Below, piece after piece: positions 45,730 to 55,173 of a DNA stretch of 64,000 nt. The stretch covers positions 1 to 64,000 of the forward strand of contig NZ_QGDV01000010.1 of NCBI RefSeq assembly GCF_003149025.1, in the 5' to 3' direction. The notes beneath the pieces are model-generated. The model worked only from the letters and a program-made list of their open reading frames with translations, had not been told where the DNA came from and did no database searches. The position numbers were made by a program, and so were the translations under genes. The stretch is from Rathayibacter iranicus NCPPB 2253 = VKM Ac-1602. Lineage in GTDB: Bacteria > Actinomycetota > Actinomycetes > Actinomycetales > Microbacteriaceae. How positions within the stretch are numbered: the first letter of the stretch is position 1; every line of letters begins with the position of its first letter.

Positions 45730-46815
45730 ATGAGCAACTCTTGGAAGCGCTGGACGCCCGTCGTCATCGTGCCCGCGGTCGTCGTCGCGGCCGCCGTCGC
45801 CCTCCCCCTCTCCGCAAGTGCCGCGGGAGACCTCCCCGAGAAGTCCGCCGCGGACCTGCTCGCCTTCGTCGCCGAGAGCGAGCCGACCGCCTTCTCGGGC
45901 GACATCCAGCAGACGTCCGCGCTCGGCCTGCCCGACCTCTCCGCGCTCGGCGGATCCACGGGCGCGGCCGGCGGCGATGCCTCCGGTGCCGACGCCCTCG
46001 TCGAACTGGCCACCGCCTCGCACCAGGCGCGGGCGTACGTCGATCCTGCGCAGGGCGCCCGACTTCAGATTCTCGACCGCCTCGCCGAGCGCGATGTGAT
46101 CGCGTCGAAAGCCGACGGAGTCTGGATCTACGACTCGAGCGCGAAGACGGCGACCCACGTCGGTGCGTCCGAAGTCGGTGCCGAGCAGGGCCACCCCGGC
46201 GATCAGGTGGTCACCCCGTCCTCCGCCGCCGAACAGCTGCTGGCAGCTGTCGACCCGACCACCAGCGTCGCGGTCGGCTCCGACGTCCGCGTCGCTGGGC
46301 GCGACGCCTACGAACTCGTGCTCACCCCGCGTGACAGCGGCACCCTCGTGGGTTCCGTGACCGTCTCGGTCGATGGTCAGACCGGCCTTCCCCTCGGAGT
46401 CGCCGTGACCGCCCGCGGAGGCACCGCTCCCGCGTTCAGCGTGGCCTACACGAGCATCGACTTCTCCACTCCCGACTCCAAGCTCTTCTCGTTCACGCCC
46501 CCTGCCGGCGCCGAGGTGACCGAGGAGGTCGCGCCCGAGCACGGCGCGGCCGATGCTCCGTCCGCCCACAGTGACGACTCACCGGCACCGAGCGCCGAAG
46601 ACGTCAGCACGACCGGCACCGGCTGGGGCACCATCGTCCAACTACCCGCGGGCGACACGGAGGCGGCGGGTTCGCTCGATGCGATCACCACGCCCACCGA
46701 GGGTGGACGGGTCGTCTCCTCCGCACTCCTGACCGTGCTCGTGACCGACGACGGACGCGTCCTCGCCGGCGCGGTGCCGGTCGAGGCCCTGCGCGCTGCG
46801 GCCGACGCTCGGTGA
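45730..46815 (+). CDS. exported LolA/MucB-like protein
   Basis: 361 residues. N-terminal hydrophobic segment (VVIVPAVVVAAAVALPLSA) as signal peptide or anchor. The domain at about 40-260 has the ADLLAFVAESEPTAFSGDIQQ start and the GQTGLPLGVAV-DFSTPDSKLFSF blocks typical of the actinobacterial LolA-like family (MucB/RseB-related fold). The C-terminus is a Ser/Ala/Asp-rich linker plus a second small domain. The stop overlaps the ABC ATPase start (GTGA), so the three genes form an operon. A role in handling lipid or lipoprotein at the membrane is only inferred. Confidence 0.78.
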   Translation: MSNSWKRWTPVVIVPAVVVAAAVALPLSASAAGDLPEKSAADLLAFVAESEPTAFSGDIQQTSALGLPDLSALGGSTGAAGGDASGADALVELATASHQARAYVDPAQGARLQILDRLAERDVIASKADGVWIYDSSAKTATHVGASEVGAEQGHPGDQVVTPSSAAEQLLAAVDPTTSVAVGSDVRVAGRDAYELVLTPRDSGTLVGSVTVSVDGQTGLPLGVAVTARGGTAPAFSVAYTSIDFSTPDSKLFSFTPPAGAEVTEEVAPEHGAADAPSAHSDDSPAPSAEDVSTTGTGWGTIVQLPAGDTEAAGSLDAITTPTEGGRVVSSALLTVLVTDDGRVLAGAVPVEALRAAADAR

Positions 46816-47768
46816 CTGTGGACGAACTCGCGGTCGAGACCCGCGGCCTGACCAAGCGCTTCGGGCGCCAGGAGGCCGTCTCGGGTCTCGACCTCGCTGT
46901 CCCGCGCGGAGCGGTCTTCGGCTTCCTCGGCCCTAACGGCTCGGGCAAGACCACGACTATCAGGATGCTGCTGGCGCTGGCCGCGCCGACCGAGGGCAGC
47001 ATCACGGTCCTCGGCTCGGCGATGCCGCGACGCTCCGCGGATGTCCTCCCGCGGGTGGGCGCACTCGTCGAAGGGCCCGGCTTCTACCCGTTCCTCTCCG
47101 CTGCCGCCAACCTCCGCCGCTTCGACGCCGCGGAGCCGGGCACCTCCTCCCGCACTCGCAGCGCCCGGGCGGAGGAGGCACTGGCGCGCGTCGGTCTCTC
47201 CGCCGCCGCACGCAAGAAGGTCGGCTCCTATTCCCTCGGGATGAAACAGCGGCTCGGCATCGCCGTGGCGCTCCTCTCTCCCCGCGATCTGATCGTTCTG
47301 GACGAGCCGACGAATGGCCTCGATCCTCAGGGCACGCGCGAGGTGCGTGCTCTGGTGCGCGGGCTCAATGAGGACGGCACGACCGTTCTGGTATCCAGCC
47401 ACCTCCTCGCCGAGATCGAGCAGCTCTGCACTCATGCTGCGATCATGCGGACGGGTCGTCTGGTAGCGCAGGGCGGGCTCGACGAACTGCGCGGCGATGC
47501 CGCCTCTGTCGAATTGCTCACGCCTGACCGCGAGCGTGCCGTCGTCGCCCTGCGCGCCCGGGGACTCGAGCCGCGGACAGCGCCGGGAGCGCATCCCGTT
47601 GATCCGCCGCTCGTCATCGCGGCGCTGCCGCCCGGACTCGCCGCCGAGGCGCTGGTCGCGGCACTCGTCGAGGCCGACGTGCGCGTGCGCGGTTTCTCGG
47701 TGCGCCGTCCTTCTCTCGAGGAGCGCTTCGTCGAGCTGACCGGGGAGGGCTTCCATGTCGAGAGTTGA
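46812..47768 (+). CDS. ABC transporter ATP-binding protein
   Basis: 318 residues with a GTG start. Walker A GPNGSGKTTT, signature YSLGMKQRLGIA, Walker B LIVLDEPTNGLDP and switch His in VSSHLLAEIEQL. The C-terminal extension with a small regulatory domain is usual for exporters of the DrrA/CcmA type. Partner of the permease directly downstream, which it overlaps by 14 bases. Confidence 0.92.
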   Translation: MTVDELAVETRGLTKRFGRQEAVSGLDLAVPRGAVFGFLGPNGSGKTTTIRMLLALAAPTEGSITVLGSAMPRRSADVLPRVGALVEGPGFYPFLSAAANLRRFDAAEPGTSSRTRSARAEEALARVGLSAAARKKVGSYSLGMKQRLGIAVALLSPRDLIVLDEPTNGLDPQGTREVRALVRGLNEDGTTVLVSSHLLAEIEQLCTHAAIMRTGRLVAQGGLDELRGDAASVELLTPDRERAVVALRARGLEPRTAPGAHPVDPPLVIAALPPGLAAEALVAALVEADVRVRGFSVRRPSLEERFVELTGEGFHVES

Positions 47769-48594
47769 TGCCACCGAGCGACGGGGGACGGGAGTCGGCT
47801 CGCTGCTCGTGTCGGAACTCGCCCTGCTCTTCCGCCGCCGCCGAACGTGGGCACTGCTCGCGGCGCTCGCCGCGATCCCGGTCCTGTTGGCCGTTGCCGT
47901 GCGGCTCTCGGGCGAGGGCGACGGCCCCTCCTTCGTGGGAGCGATCGCCGGTAACGGGCTGTTTACGGGTCTCGCCGCGATCACCGTCGCGGTGCCGCTT
48001 TTTCTGCCTCTCACGGTCGGAGTCGTCGCGGGCGACGCGATCGCGGGGGAGGCCTCGCTCGGCACCCTGCGTTACCTCCTGGTGACCCCCGTTGGCCGGG
48101 TGCGACTACTCGCGGTCAAGTTCCTTGCCTCCCTTGCCTTCTGTCTTGCTGCGGCGTTGACGGTGATGGTCGCCGGGATCCTGATCGGCCTGGCACTCTT
48201 CCCGGCCGGGCCAGTGACCCTGCTCTCCGGAACCACGGTGCCGCTGGTGGACGCGATCGGGCGGGCACTCGCGATCGCGGTCTACGCGGCGCTCTCGCTG
48301 GTGGGGCTGGCCGCGATCGGCCTCTTCATCTCGACGCTCACCGATGTGCCCGTTGGTGCAATGGCCGCGACCGTCGTGGTGTCGATTGCCGCGCAGATCG
48401 TCGGATCGTTGTCGCAGCTCGCCGTTCTGCACCCGTTTTTATTGACCTCTCGCTGGTTCAACTTCGCCGACCTGCTGCGCGATCCGATCGCCTGGGGCTC
48501 CTTCGGCGAGAACGCCGTGCTACAGCTCGCCTACGTCGCCGTGTTCGGCTCCCTCGCGATCGCCCGCTTCACTACGCGCGACATCCTGTCCTGA
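47755..48594 (+). CDS. ABC transporter permease
   Basis: 279 residues with six predicted membrane helices; the GDAIAGEASLGTLRYLLVTPVGR loop after the second helix is characteristic of ABC-2 type exporters. It forms the transporter with the preceding ATPase. Cargo unknown. A terminator follows its stop by 26 bases. Confidence 0.9.
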   Translation: MSRVDATERRGTGVGSLLVSELALLFRRRRTWALLAALAAIPVLLAVAVRLSGEGDGPSFVGAIAGNGLFTGLAAITVAVPLFLPLTVGVVAGDAIAGEASLGTLRYLLVTPVGRVRLLAVKFLASLAFCLAAALTVMVAGILIGLALFPAGPVTLLSGTTVPLVDAIGRALAIAVYAALSLVGLAAIGLFISTLTDVPVGAMAATVVVSIAAQIVGSLSQLAVLHPFLLTSRWFNFADLLRDPIAWGSFGENAVLQLAYVAVFGSLAIARFTTRDILS

Positions 48595-48620
48595 CCGGCC
48601 GGAACCACTCGGACGACACA

Positions 48621-48662
48621 TCGAGGGCCGCCCTCCCAACGAGCGGGAAGGGCGGCCCTCGA
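48621..48662. terminator. intrinsic terminator after the ABC operon
   Basis: Perfect 14-bp stem TCGAGGGCCGCCCT / AGGGCGGCCCTCGA with a 14-base loop, between the ABC permease and the converging HesB-like gene. Confidence 0.75.
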
Positions 48663-48683
48663 CGGATGGATCAGTAAGGCGGA

Positions 48684-48968
48684 TCACTCCTGGCGAATGA
48701 GCCCAAAGCTGACGCCGCCGCCCTCGTCGACCTCGGCGTCGAGCACTTTGTCGCCGAGTGCGTCCGAGGCCGCGACGTCGAGGAACACGCGCGCTCCGTC
48801 GTGCTCGACGACGGCGTCCGTCGTCTCCGGTGCCGCTGCGACGGAGACCGCGAAGTTGCTGGTGTCGAGGTCGTTCCCGCTGATGCGCAGGCCGCCTTCC
48901 ACGGGGGTTTGTGTCTGTCCGGTGATGGTCTTGACGACGGTGCTGGCGTTATCGGTGAGGGTGAGCAT
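48684..48968 (-). CDS. HesB/IscA-like Fe-S assembly protein homologue
   Basis: 94 residues from the ATG at 48968 (GGAAGGA upstream). Starts MLTLTDNASTVVKTI, then GLRISG and FLDVAASDALGDKVLDAEVD. The fold is that of A-type Fe-S carriers, but the three cysteines that bind the cluster are all missing: the protein has no Cys at all. Such Cys-free versions are frequent in Actinobacteria and are usually annotated as Fe-S assembly protein HesB; an actual role in cluster assembly is doubtful. Confidence 0.8.
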   Translation of the reverse strand: MLTLTDNASTVVKTITGQTQTPVEGGLRISGNDLDTSNFAVSVAAAPETTDAVVEHDGARVFLDVAASDALGDKVLDAEVDEGGGVSFGLIRQE

Positions 48969-49070
48969 CGGGTCGTTCCTTCCGTCAGTGGTCGATGAGG
49001 GGGCTACGTTTCCGAGAACGGCGGCGGTCCTCAAGAGGGGGGCGCCGATGTGGAGGGGATGCGGAGGCTC

Positions 49071-49090
49071 TGTACACCCGGATGTGTACA
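49071..49090. promoter_or_regulatory. inverted repeat upstream of the UPF0225 gene
   Basis: TGTACAC-CCGGAT-GTGTACA, perfect seven-base arms with a six-base spacer, 19 bases before the ATG at 49110 and in the gap to the divergent HesB-like gene. Could be an operator; no regulator is adjacent. Confidence 0.5.
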
Positions 49091-49109
49091 CCGCTGCCAC
49101 ACTGGCTGG

Positions 49110-49511
49110 ATGAACCCCGCCGACTCCTGCCCGTGCGGAAGCCGCCGCCACTACGCCGACTGCTGCCGTCCCGCCCATCTCGGAGAGGAGCCCTCGCCGA
49201 GGGCGGAGCGCCTGATGCGCAGCCGCTACAGCGCCAACGTGCTCGGTAGCGCACGATATCTGCTGACCAGCTGGCATCCCTCCACGAGGCCAGCTCGGAT
49301 CGACCTGGACGAGAGTGTCCAGTGGCGCCGCCTCCAGATCGTCGACACGGTTCGCGGCGACGAGGGCGACGACGACGGGCTGGTCGAGTTCCGCGCGTCA
49401 TACCGCTCGCCGGCCGGCGTTGGACTCGTGCACGAACGCAGCCGATTCGTGCGGGAGGAAGGCCAGTGGTTCTACCTCGACGGCGAGATCTGTGACGACG
49501 AAGCCCTATGA
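49110..49511 (+). CDS. YchJ / UPF0225 family protein with SEC-C motif
   Basis: 133 residues. The N-terminal zinc-binding SEC-C motif CPCGSRRHYADCC is followed by the NTF2-like YchJ domain (RSRYSANVLGSARYLLTSWH, ESVQWRRLQIV). Function not established. It ends in a short repeated stretch (CTATGACGACGAAGCCC) that leads into the next gene. Confidence 0.88.
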   Translation: MNPADSCPCGSRRHYADCCRPAHLGEEPSPRAERLMRSRYSANVLGSARYLLTSWHPSTRPARIDLDESVQWRRLQIVDTVRGDEGDDDGLVEFRASYRSPAGVGLVHERSRFVREEGQWFYLDGEICDDEAL

Positions 49512-49568
49512 CGACGAAGCCCCGTGACGACGAAGCCTGAGGCGCGCCAATCGTCCTACGCTGGAAGC

Positions 49569-49856
49569 ATGGCCAAGCACTTCCGCCGAGCGGACGACGC
49601 GTCGCGCTACGAACTGTCCCTCGACGGCACTCTGGCAGGCGTACTCGACTACCGCGCGAGCGGCGGGCGAGTATCGCTGGTGCGCTCGTTCACCACTCCG
49701 CCGTTCCGCGGCCGCGGCCTCGCCGGCGAACTCGTCGCGTTCGCCGTGGCTGACATCGAGTCGAAGGGTGAGCAGACGATCGTGCCCCTGTGCTGGTACG
49801 TCGGTGAGTGGTTCGAGCAGCATCCCGAGAAGGCCCATCTGCTCGCCGCAGGGTGA
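49569..49856 (+). CDS. GNAT-like N-acetyltransferase, YjdJ/GTLF type
   Basis: 95 residues from the ATG at 49569, the small single-domain type (COG2388). RFT.PPFRGRGLAGELV-type coenzyme A loop (TTPPFRGRGLAGELVAFAV) and the closing PLCWYVGEWFEQHPE are diagnostic. Substrate unknown. Confidence 0.87.
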   Translation: MAKHFRRADDASRYELSLDGTLAGVLDYRASGGRVSLVRSFTTPPFRGRGLAGELVAFAVADIESKGEQTIVPLCWYVGEWFEQHPEKAHLLAAG

Positions 49857-49878
49857 GCGAGTGGACCGACCTAGCCGT

Positions 49879-50568
49879 TCACCTCCGCACGGCGGGCTCC
49901 ACGTCGGCGAGGTCGGGGCCGAGGCCAAGATCGACCAGCCGCACACGGCCGGCGTAGGAGTCGCCCGGCGGCAGGAGCAGGCCCGCCTTGATCGCGCCGA
50001 AGGTCACCGTCACATCGGCGCGCAGGACGGTTGGGTCGGGCACCGAGCCGTCATCCGGATGGATGCCGCTCGGCAGGTCGACCGCGACGACGACTGGCCG
50101 AACTGTGCGCTGCTCGAGCGCCACGAGGACCGCCGTCACTACCTCGCGCGGACGTCCGCGCAAAGCAGGCTCGGTGGTGCCGATGCCGAGAATCCCGTCG
50201 ACGATCACGTCGGCGCGCGCGACGGCCGCTGTGAGCGCGCTGGCGTCGTCCGGGGCGACGCGGTCGCAGCCCTCGTCGAGAGCGATGGCAAGGCCGCGTC
50301 CGTGCGCGCGCTCAGCGGCAAGGACGAGAGCGACGTCGGTGCCGGATGCGGCGAGCTCGGCGGCCGCGTAGAGGGCGTCTCCGCCGTTGTCGCCGGGGCC
50401 GACCAGGACGAGCACGAGGCCAGGGCGAGTGCGGTCGTGCCGGTCAGCGAGAACGAGCCGGAGTTCGCGAGCGAGTCCGTTTGCTGCCCGCTGCATCAGC
50501 GGTTCCCGCCGGGCCAGGTGTGGGGCTTGCGCGTCCCGCACCTGCGCGGAGGTATATCCCTCGACCAT
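49879..50568 (-). CDS. nnrE: NAD(P)H-hydrate epimerase
   Basis: Metabolite repair: epimerises damaged NAD(P)H hydrates. 229 residues; the YjeF_N domain with GPGDNGGDALYAAAEL and DGILGIGTTEPALRG and VVAVDLPSGIHPDDG. The dehydratase NnrD domain, often fused behind it, is absent here. It starts with an ATG at 50568 and converges on the acetyltransferase gene. Confidence 0.88.
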   Translation of the reverse strand: MVEGYTSAQVRDAQAPHLARREPLMQRAANGLARELRLVLADRHDRTRPGLVLVLVGPGDNGGDALYAAAELAASGTDVALVLAAERAHGRGLAIALDEGCDRVAPDDASALTAAVARADVIVDGILGIGTTEPALRGRPREVVTAVLVALEQRTVRPVVVAVDLPSGIHPDDGSVPDPTVLRADVTVTFGAIKAGLLLPPGDSYAGRVRLVDLGLGPDLADVEPAVRR

Positions 50569-50769
50569 GTGTCCACTGTGCGCGCGTGATCGCGCACGTG
50601 CAAGTCCGTCCCCGGGATCATCACCGTGGCCACGGTCACCGCCTCAGGGATTCGCCTCGGGCTCAGCATCGGCCAGACTTGAGGAGACCTGGACGGTCAG
50701 GGAGTGCCTCGCCGCGGTGACCGATCTCTCCCGCGTCTTCGTGATCACGCTCTTTCGAGGAGGTATGCG

Positions 50770-51296
50770 ATGCCCGCTCTGCCCACCGCGCCCGCCCGCG
50801 CCGTCGTCGTGATGGGAGTCTCCGGCAGCGGCAAATCGACGGTCGCGTCCCTGCTCGCCGATCGGTTGGGCTGGGAGTTTCTGGAGGGTGATGGTCTGCA
50901 CCCGGCCGCGAACGTCGAGAAGATGCACGCCGGCATCCCGCTCTCGGATGAGGACCGTGCCCCATGGCTCGCCGAGATCGCGCGCGTCGTCGACGAGCGG
51001 ATCCGCGCGGGCCGCCCGGTGGTCGTGACCTGTTCGGCTCTGCGCCGGCGTTACCGGGACGTGCTGCGCCGGGATGACCTCGTCTTTGCGCACCTCGCCG
51101 GCTCGCGCGACCGGATCTCGGGACGCCTCGCGGCTCGCGTCGGCCACTTCATGCCGACGACGCTCCTCGACTCGCAGTTCGGCGCTCTCGAGCCCCTGGG
51201 CGATGACGAGGCGCACGTCACGGTCGATGTCGGACGCCCGCCGGAGCAGGAGGTCGCCGAGATCCTCGACCGGCTCGGCCTCTCGCCGGCAACCGG

Positions 51297-51300
<4 letters not shown>
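50770..51300 (+). CDS. gntK: gluconokinase
   Basis: 176 residues from the ATG at 50770, which has AGGAGG seven bases upstream. P-loop MGVSGSGKSTVASLLADRLG, then EGDGLHPAANVEKMHAGIPLSDEDRAPWL (in pieces) and CSALRRRYRDVLR, all typical of GntK. It makes 6-phosphogluconate from gluconate. Its TAG stop shares the CTAG at 51297-51300 with the stop of the converging ald gene. Confidence 0.92.
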
Positions 51301-52412
<1,112 letters not shown>

Positions 52413-52577
52413 GAGGGCTCCTTTGCTGCGGCCCGAAGGCGGGCGGGAACGCCGATCCTGCGCCGACGATGCCCCTATCGTGCGAAGATCGTGCCCGGAG
52501 CGGGACACATTCCGCAGAATCATCAAGCGGGCGGCGGTTCGTCCGCAGGAGTAGCGGTGAAAAAGGGGAGCCGACGC

Positions 52578-53063
52578 ATGCGACCGAAGGATCTGCACGA
52601 CCTCGATGACCTCGACCCGGTCGATCGGACGCTGGTGCGCCTCCTCCGGGCGGACGCGCGTACTCCCAACAGCCGCCTCGCCGAACGCGCGGGCATCGCT
52701 CCATCGACCTGCGTCGCTCGCGTGCGCGGACTCCTCGAGCGCGGGATCATCACCGCGTTCACAGCAGAACTCGATCCTGCCGCGCTCGGACTCACCCTGC
52801 AGGCACTGATCAGCGTCAACATCCGAGTGGGCCAGCGGCAGGCGATTACGCGGTTCGCGGAGGAGATCCGCGCGCTGCCCGAGGTGGTGCAGCTGTTCTT
52901 CTTAGGCGGGTCGGAGGATTTCATCATCCACGTGGCCGTCCGCGACTCCAACGATGTGCGTGACTTCGTGGTCGCGAATCTTTCGGCGCACCCTGCGGTG
53001 GCCTCGACGCGCACGAGCCTGGTGTTCGACCATCACCGGATGGGCCCGTCGGTTCCGGAGTAG
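52578..53063 (+). CDS. Lrp/AsnC family regulator, probably of ald
   Basis: 161 residues from the ATG at 52578, with GGGGAG seven bases upstream; a GTG at 52557 is also possible and would add seven residues. Helix-turn-helix at about 10-60 (DPVDRTLVRLLRADAR, RLAERAGIAPSTCVARV) and a RAM ligand-binding domain (about 70-150). Divergent from ald with 165 bases between them. Confidence 0.9.
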   Translation: MRPKDLHDLDDLDPVDRTLVRLLRADARTPNSRLAERAGIAPSTCVARVRGLLERGIITAFTAELDPAALGLTLQALISVNIRVGQRQAITRFAEEIRALPEVVQLFFLGGSEDFIIHVAVRDSNDVRDFVVANLSAHPAVASTRTSLVFDHHRMGPSVPE

Positions 53064-53088
53064 CTGACACCGAGTAGGTGACGCCCCG

Positions 53089-53346
53089 TCAGTGCGCCCC
53101 AGGGCTGAGATCGCCGCCGCCGCGCTGCATCAGGCCGGGGATGCGCTTCGCGAGGCCGGGGATGCTCTCCTCCGAGATCGAGATCTGCGTGTCGCGGAGT
53201 CGCTGGCGCAGCAGCGCCTCGACATCCTCGTCCGGCCGCAGCTCGGCGTCACCGGCGACCTGGAGCAGGACGCCGCGCAGTTTTTCATCTAGCGGCGCGT
53301 CGTCGCTGCCGTGCTGGATGGGGTGGTCCTGGGATGCGCTCGTCAT
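53089..53346 (-). CDS. small hypothetical protein
   Basis: 85 residues from the ATG at 53346. Acidic, with a helical central part (DEKLRGVLLQVAGDAEL, EDVEALLRQRLRDTQI) and a short C-terminal tail. A similar helical pattern is known in small actinobacterial hypothetical proteins. The start overlaps nothing on the same strand, and the ribosome binding site is weak. Open frame and codon use support it. Confidence 0.6.
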   Translation of the reverse strand: MTSASQDHPIQHGSDDAPLDEKLRGVLLQVAGDAELRPDEDVEALLRQRLRDTQISISEESIPGLAKRIPGLMQRGGGDLSPGAH

Positions 53347-53424
53347 GCGCCCATGCTGGCACCGGAAGCCGACGGGCGAGAGGACTTGCGCGGCGGCCGT
53401 GGATCCGCAGGCCAGGATGGGGTC

Positions 53425-54006
53425 ATGCCGTTCTCCCGCGCTGAGCTCGCCTCGTTCCAGGGCCGCACGGTCGAGGACCTGCTCGGGGACGATGTCCGCC
53501 TCCTCTTCGTCGGAATCAACCCCGGCCTGTGGACTGCCGCAACCGGTGCGCACTTCGCGCATCCCGGCAATCGCTTTTACCCGGCGCTCGTCGCCGCAGG
53601 CATCCTCGACCGACCCCTGCGCGTTTCGGAGGGAATGGGGGATGCCGACCGGGAGGCTCTGCTCTCGAGAGGGATCGGCATCACGAACCTCGTCGCCAGG
53701 GCGACCGCGCGCGCCGACGAGCTGACTCGCGAGGAGTTGCGCGCGGGGGCCGAGCGCCTCGTTGCCACAGTGCAGCGCGCGCGACCGGCCGCCGTCGCTC
53801 TCGTCGGGATCACCGCCTACCGCGCTGCGTTCGGCCGCCGCACAGCGAAGCAGGGTCGCCAAGTGGAGGATCTCGCGGGAGTGCCGCTCTGGGTGCTGCC
53901 GAACCCGAGCGGGCTGAACGCGCACGACACGGTCGCCTCGCTTGGACGCGCCTACCGCGAGCCCGCAAGGGCCGCAGGAGTTGTCCCTCCCGACCCCGAG
54001 GAATAG
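53425..54006 (+). CDS. mug: G/U mismatch-specific DNA glycosylase Mug
   Basis: 193 residues from the ATG at 53425. LLFVGINPGLWTAATGAHFAHPGNRFYP holds the active-site motif GINPG (here reported in parts), followed by GIGITNLVARATARADEL and VLPNPSGLNAH. Removes uracil or thymine from mismatches with G. Typical length; the last 15 residues are variable. Confidence 0.92.
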   Translation: MPFSRAELASFQGRTVEDLLGDDVRLLFVGINPGLWTAATGAHFAHPGNRFYPALVAAGILDRPLRVSEGMGDADREALLSRGIGITNLVARATARADELTREELRAGAERLVATVQRARPAAVALVGITAYRAAFGRRTAKQGRQVEDLAGVPLWVLPNPSGLNAHDTVASLGRAYREPARAAGVVPPDPEE

Positions 54007-54035
54007 CCGTCGTCCCTCGTCGGTTGCAGAACTCC

Positions 54036-55079
54036 ATGAGTATGCATGAACTGAAGTTCGGAGTCGACACCTTCGGTGACGTCACTGTCGGCCCGGACGG
54101 CGTGCGGCTGTCGCACGGCCAGGTGCTGCGCGATGTGGTTGAGGAGGGGGTTCTCGCGGACGCCGTCGGTATCGACTTCTTCGGCATCGGGGAGCATCAC
54201 CGTGCCGACTTCGCGGTCAGCGCTCCCGACGTCGTGCTCGCGGCCATCGCCGCGCGCACCGAGCGCATCCACCTCGGCTCCGCCGTGACCGTCCTGTCCT
54301 CCGACGACCCGGTGCGCGTCTACCAGCGCTTCGCCACTCTCGATGGGCTCTCCGGCGGGCGCGCCGAGGTCATCCTCGGCCGCGGCTCCTTCACCGAATC
54401 GTTCCCGCTGTTCGGCTACGACCTCTCGCAGTACGAACTCCTCTTCGAGGAGAAGCTCGACCTTTTCCACGCCCTCGTGCAGGGTGGCCCGGTCACCTGG
54501 CAGGGCAGCACCCGCCCTGCGCTGAACGAGCAGAGTGTCTACCCAGCGCTGGAAAATGGAATGCTGCGCACGTGGATCGGCGTTGGCGGCAGCCCCGAGT
54601 CTGTCGTCCGTGCCGCGCGCTACGGCTTCCCGCTGGTGCTCGCGATCATCGGCGGCTCACCCGCCCGCTTCCGTCCCTACGTCGACCTCTTCGGGCGAGC
54701 GCTCGACCAGCTTGAGCAACCCCGGCTCCCCGTCGCCGTGCACTCGCCGGGTTTCGTCGCCGAGACAGACGAGGAGGCGCGCGAGCTCTACTACCCGCAC
54801 CACAGGGCGATGATGGACGCTCTCGGCCGGGAGCGCGGCTGGTCACCGATGACCCGGGAGCGCTTCGATGAGGAGTCGGGCCCCGACGGCGCTCTTCACC
54901 TCGGCTCGCCCGAAACGGTCGCCCGCAAGATCGCAGGAACGGTCTCGGCGCTGGGCATCGACCGGTTCGACCTCAAGTACAGCGCAGGCACCCTTCCCCA
55001 CTCGGCCATCATGCGCACTATCGAGCTCTACGGCACGCAGGTCATTCCGCGCGTGCGGGAGATCCTTGCCGGGAGCTGA
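54036..55079 (+). CDS. LLM class flavin-dependent oxidoreductase
   Basis: 347 residues from the ATG at 54036 (an ATG at 54042 is an alternative). Luciferase-like TIM barrel: FGVDTFGDVT, DFFGIGEHHRADFAVSAPD, AVTVLSSDDPVRVYQRFATLD and GRAEVILGRGSFTESFPLFG. This is the subgroup related to bacterial luciferase alkanal monooxygenases; it would use FMN. Substrate unknown. Confidence 0.9.
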   Translation: MSMHELKFGVDTFGDVTVGPDGVRLSHGQVLRDVVEEGVLADAVGIDFFGIGEHHRADFAVSAPDVVLAAIAARTERIHLGSAVTVLSSDDPVRVYQRFATLDGLSGGRAEVILGRGSFTESFPLFGYDLSQYELLFEEKLDLFHALVQGGPVTWQGSTRPALNEQSVYPALENGMLRTWIGVGGSPESVVRAARYGFPLVLAIIGGSPARFRPYVDLFGRALDQLEQPRLPVAVHSPGFVAETDEEARELYYPHHRAMMDALGRERGWSPMTRERFDEESGPDGALHLGSPETVARKIAGTVSALGIDRFDLKYSAGTLPHSAIMRTIELYGTQVIPRVREILAGS

Positions 55080-55173
55080 CCGGGCGACGCCGTGAGCGCT
55101 CCCACCGAGCGCCCGGGCGGCGTCGATACACTCGAACACCCGGTGATCCCGCCGCCCGACCCTCCGGAAGCAC

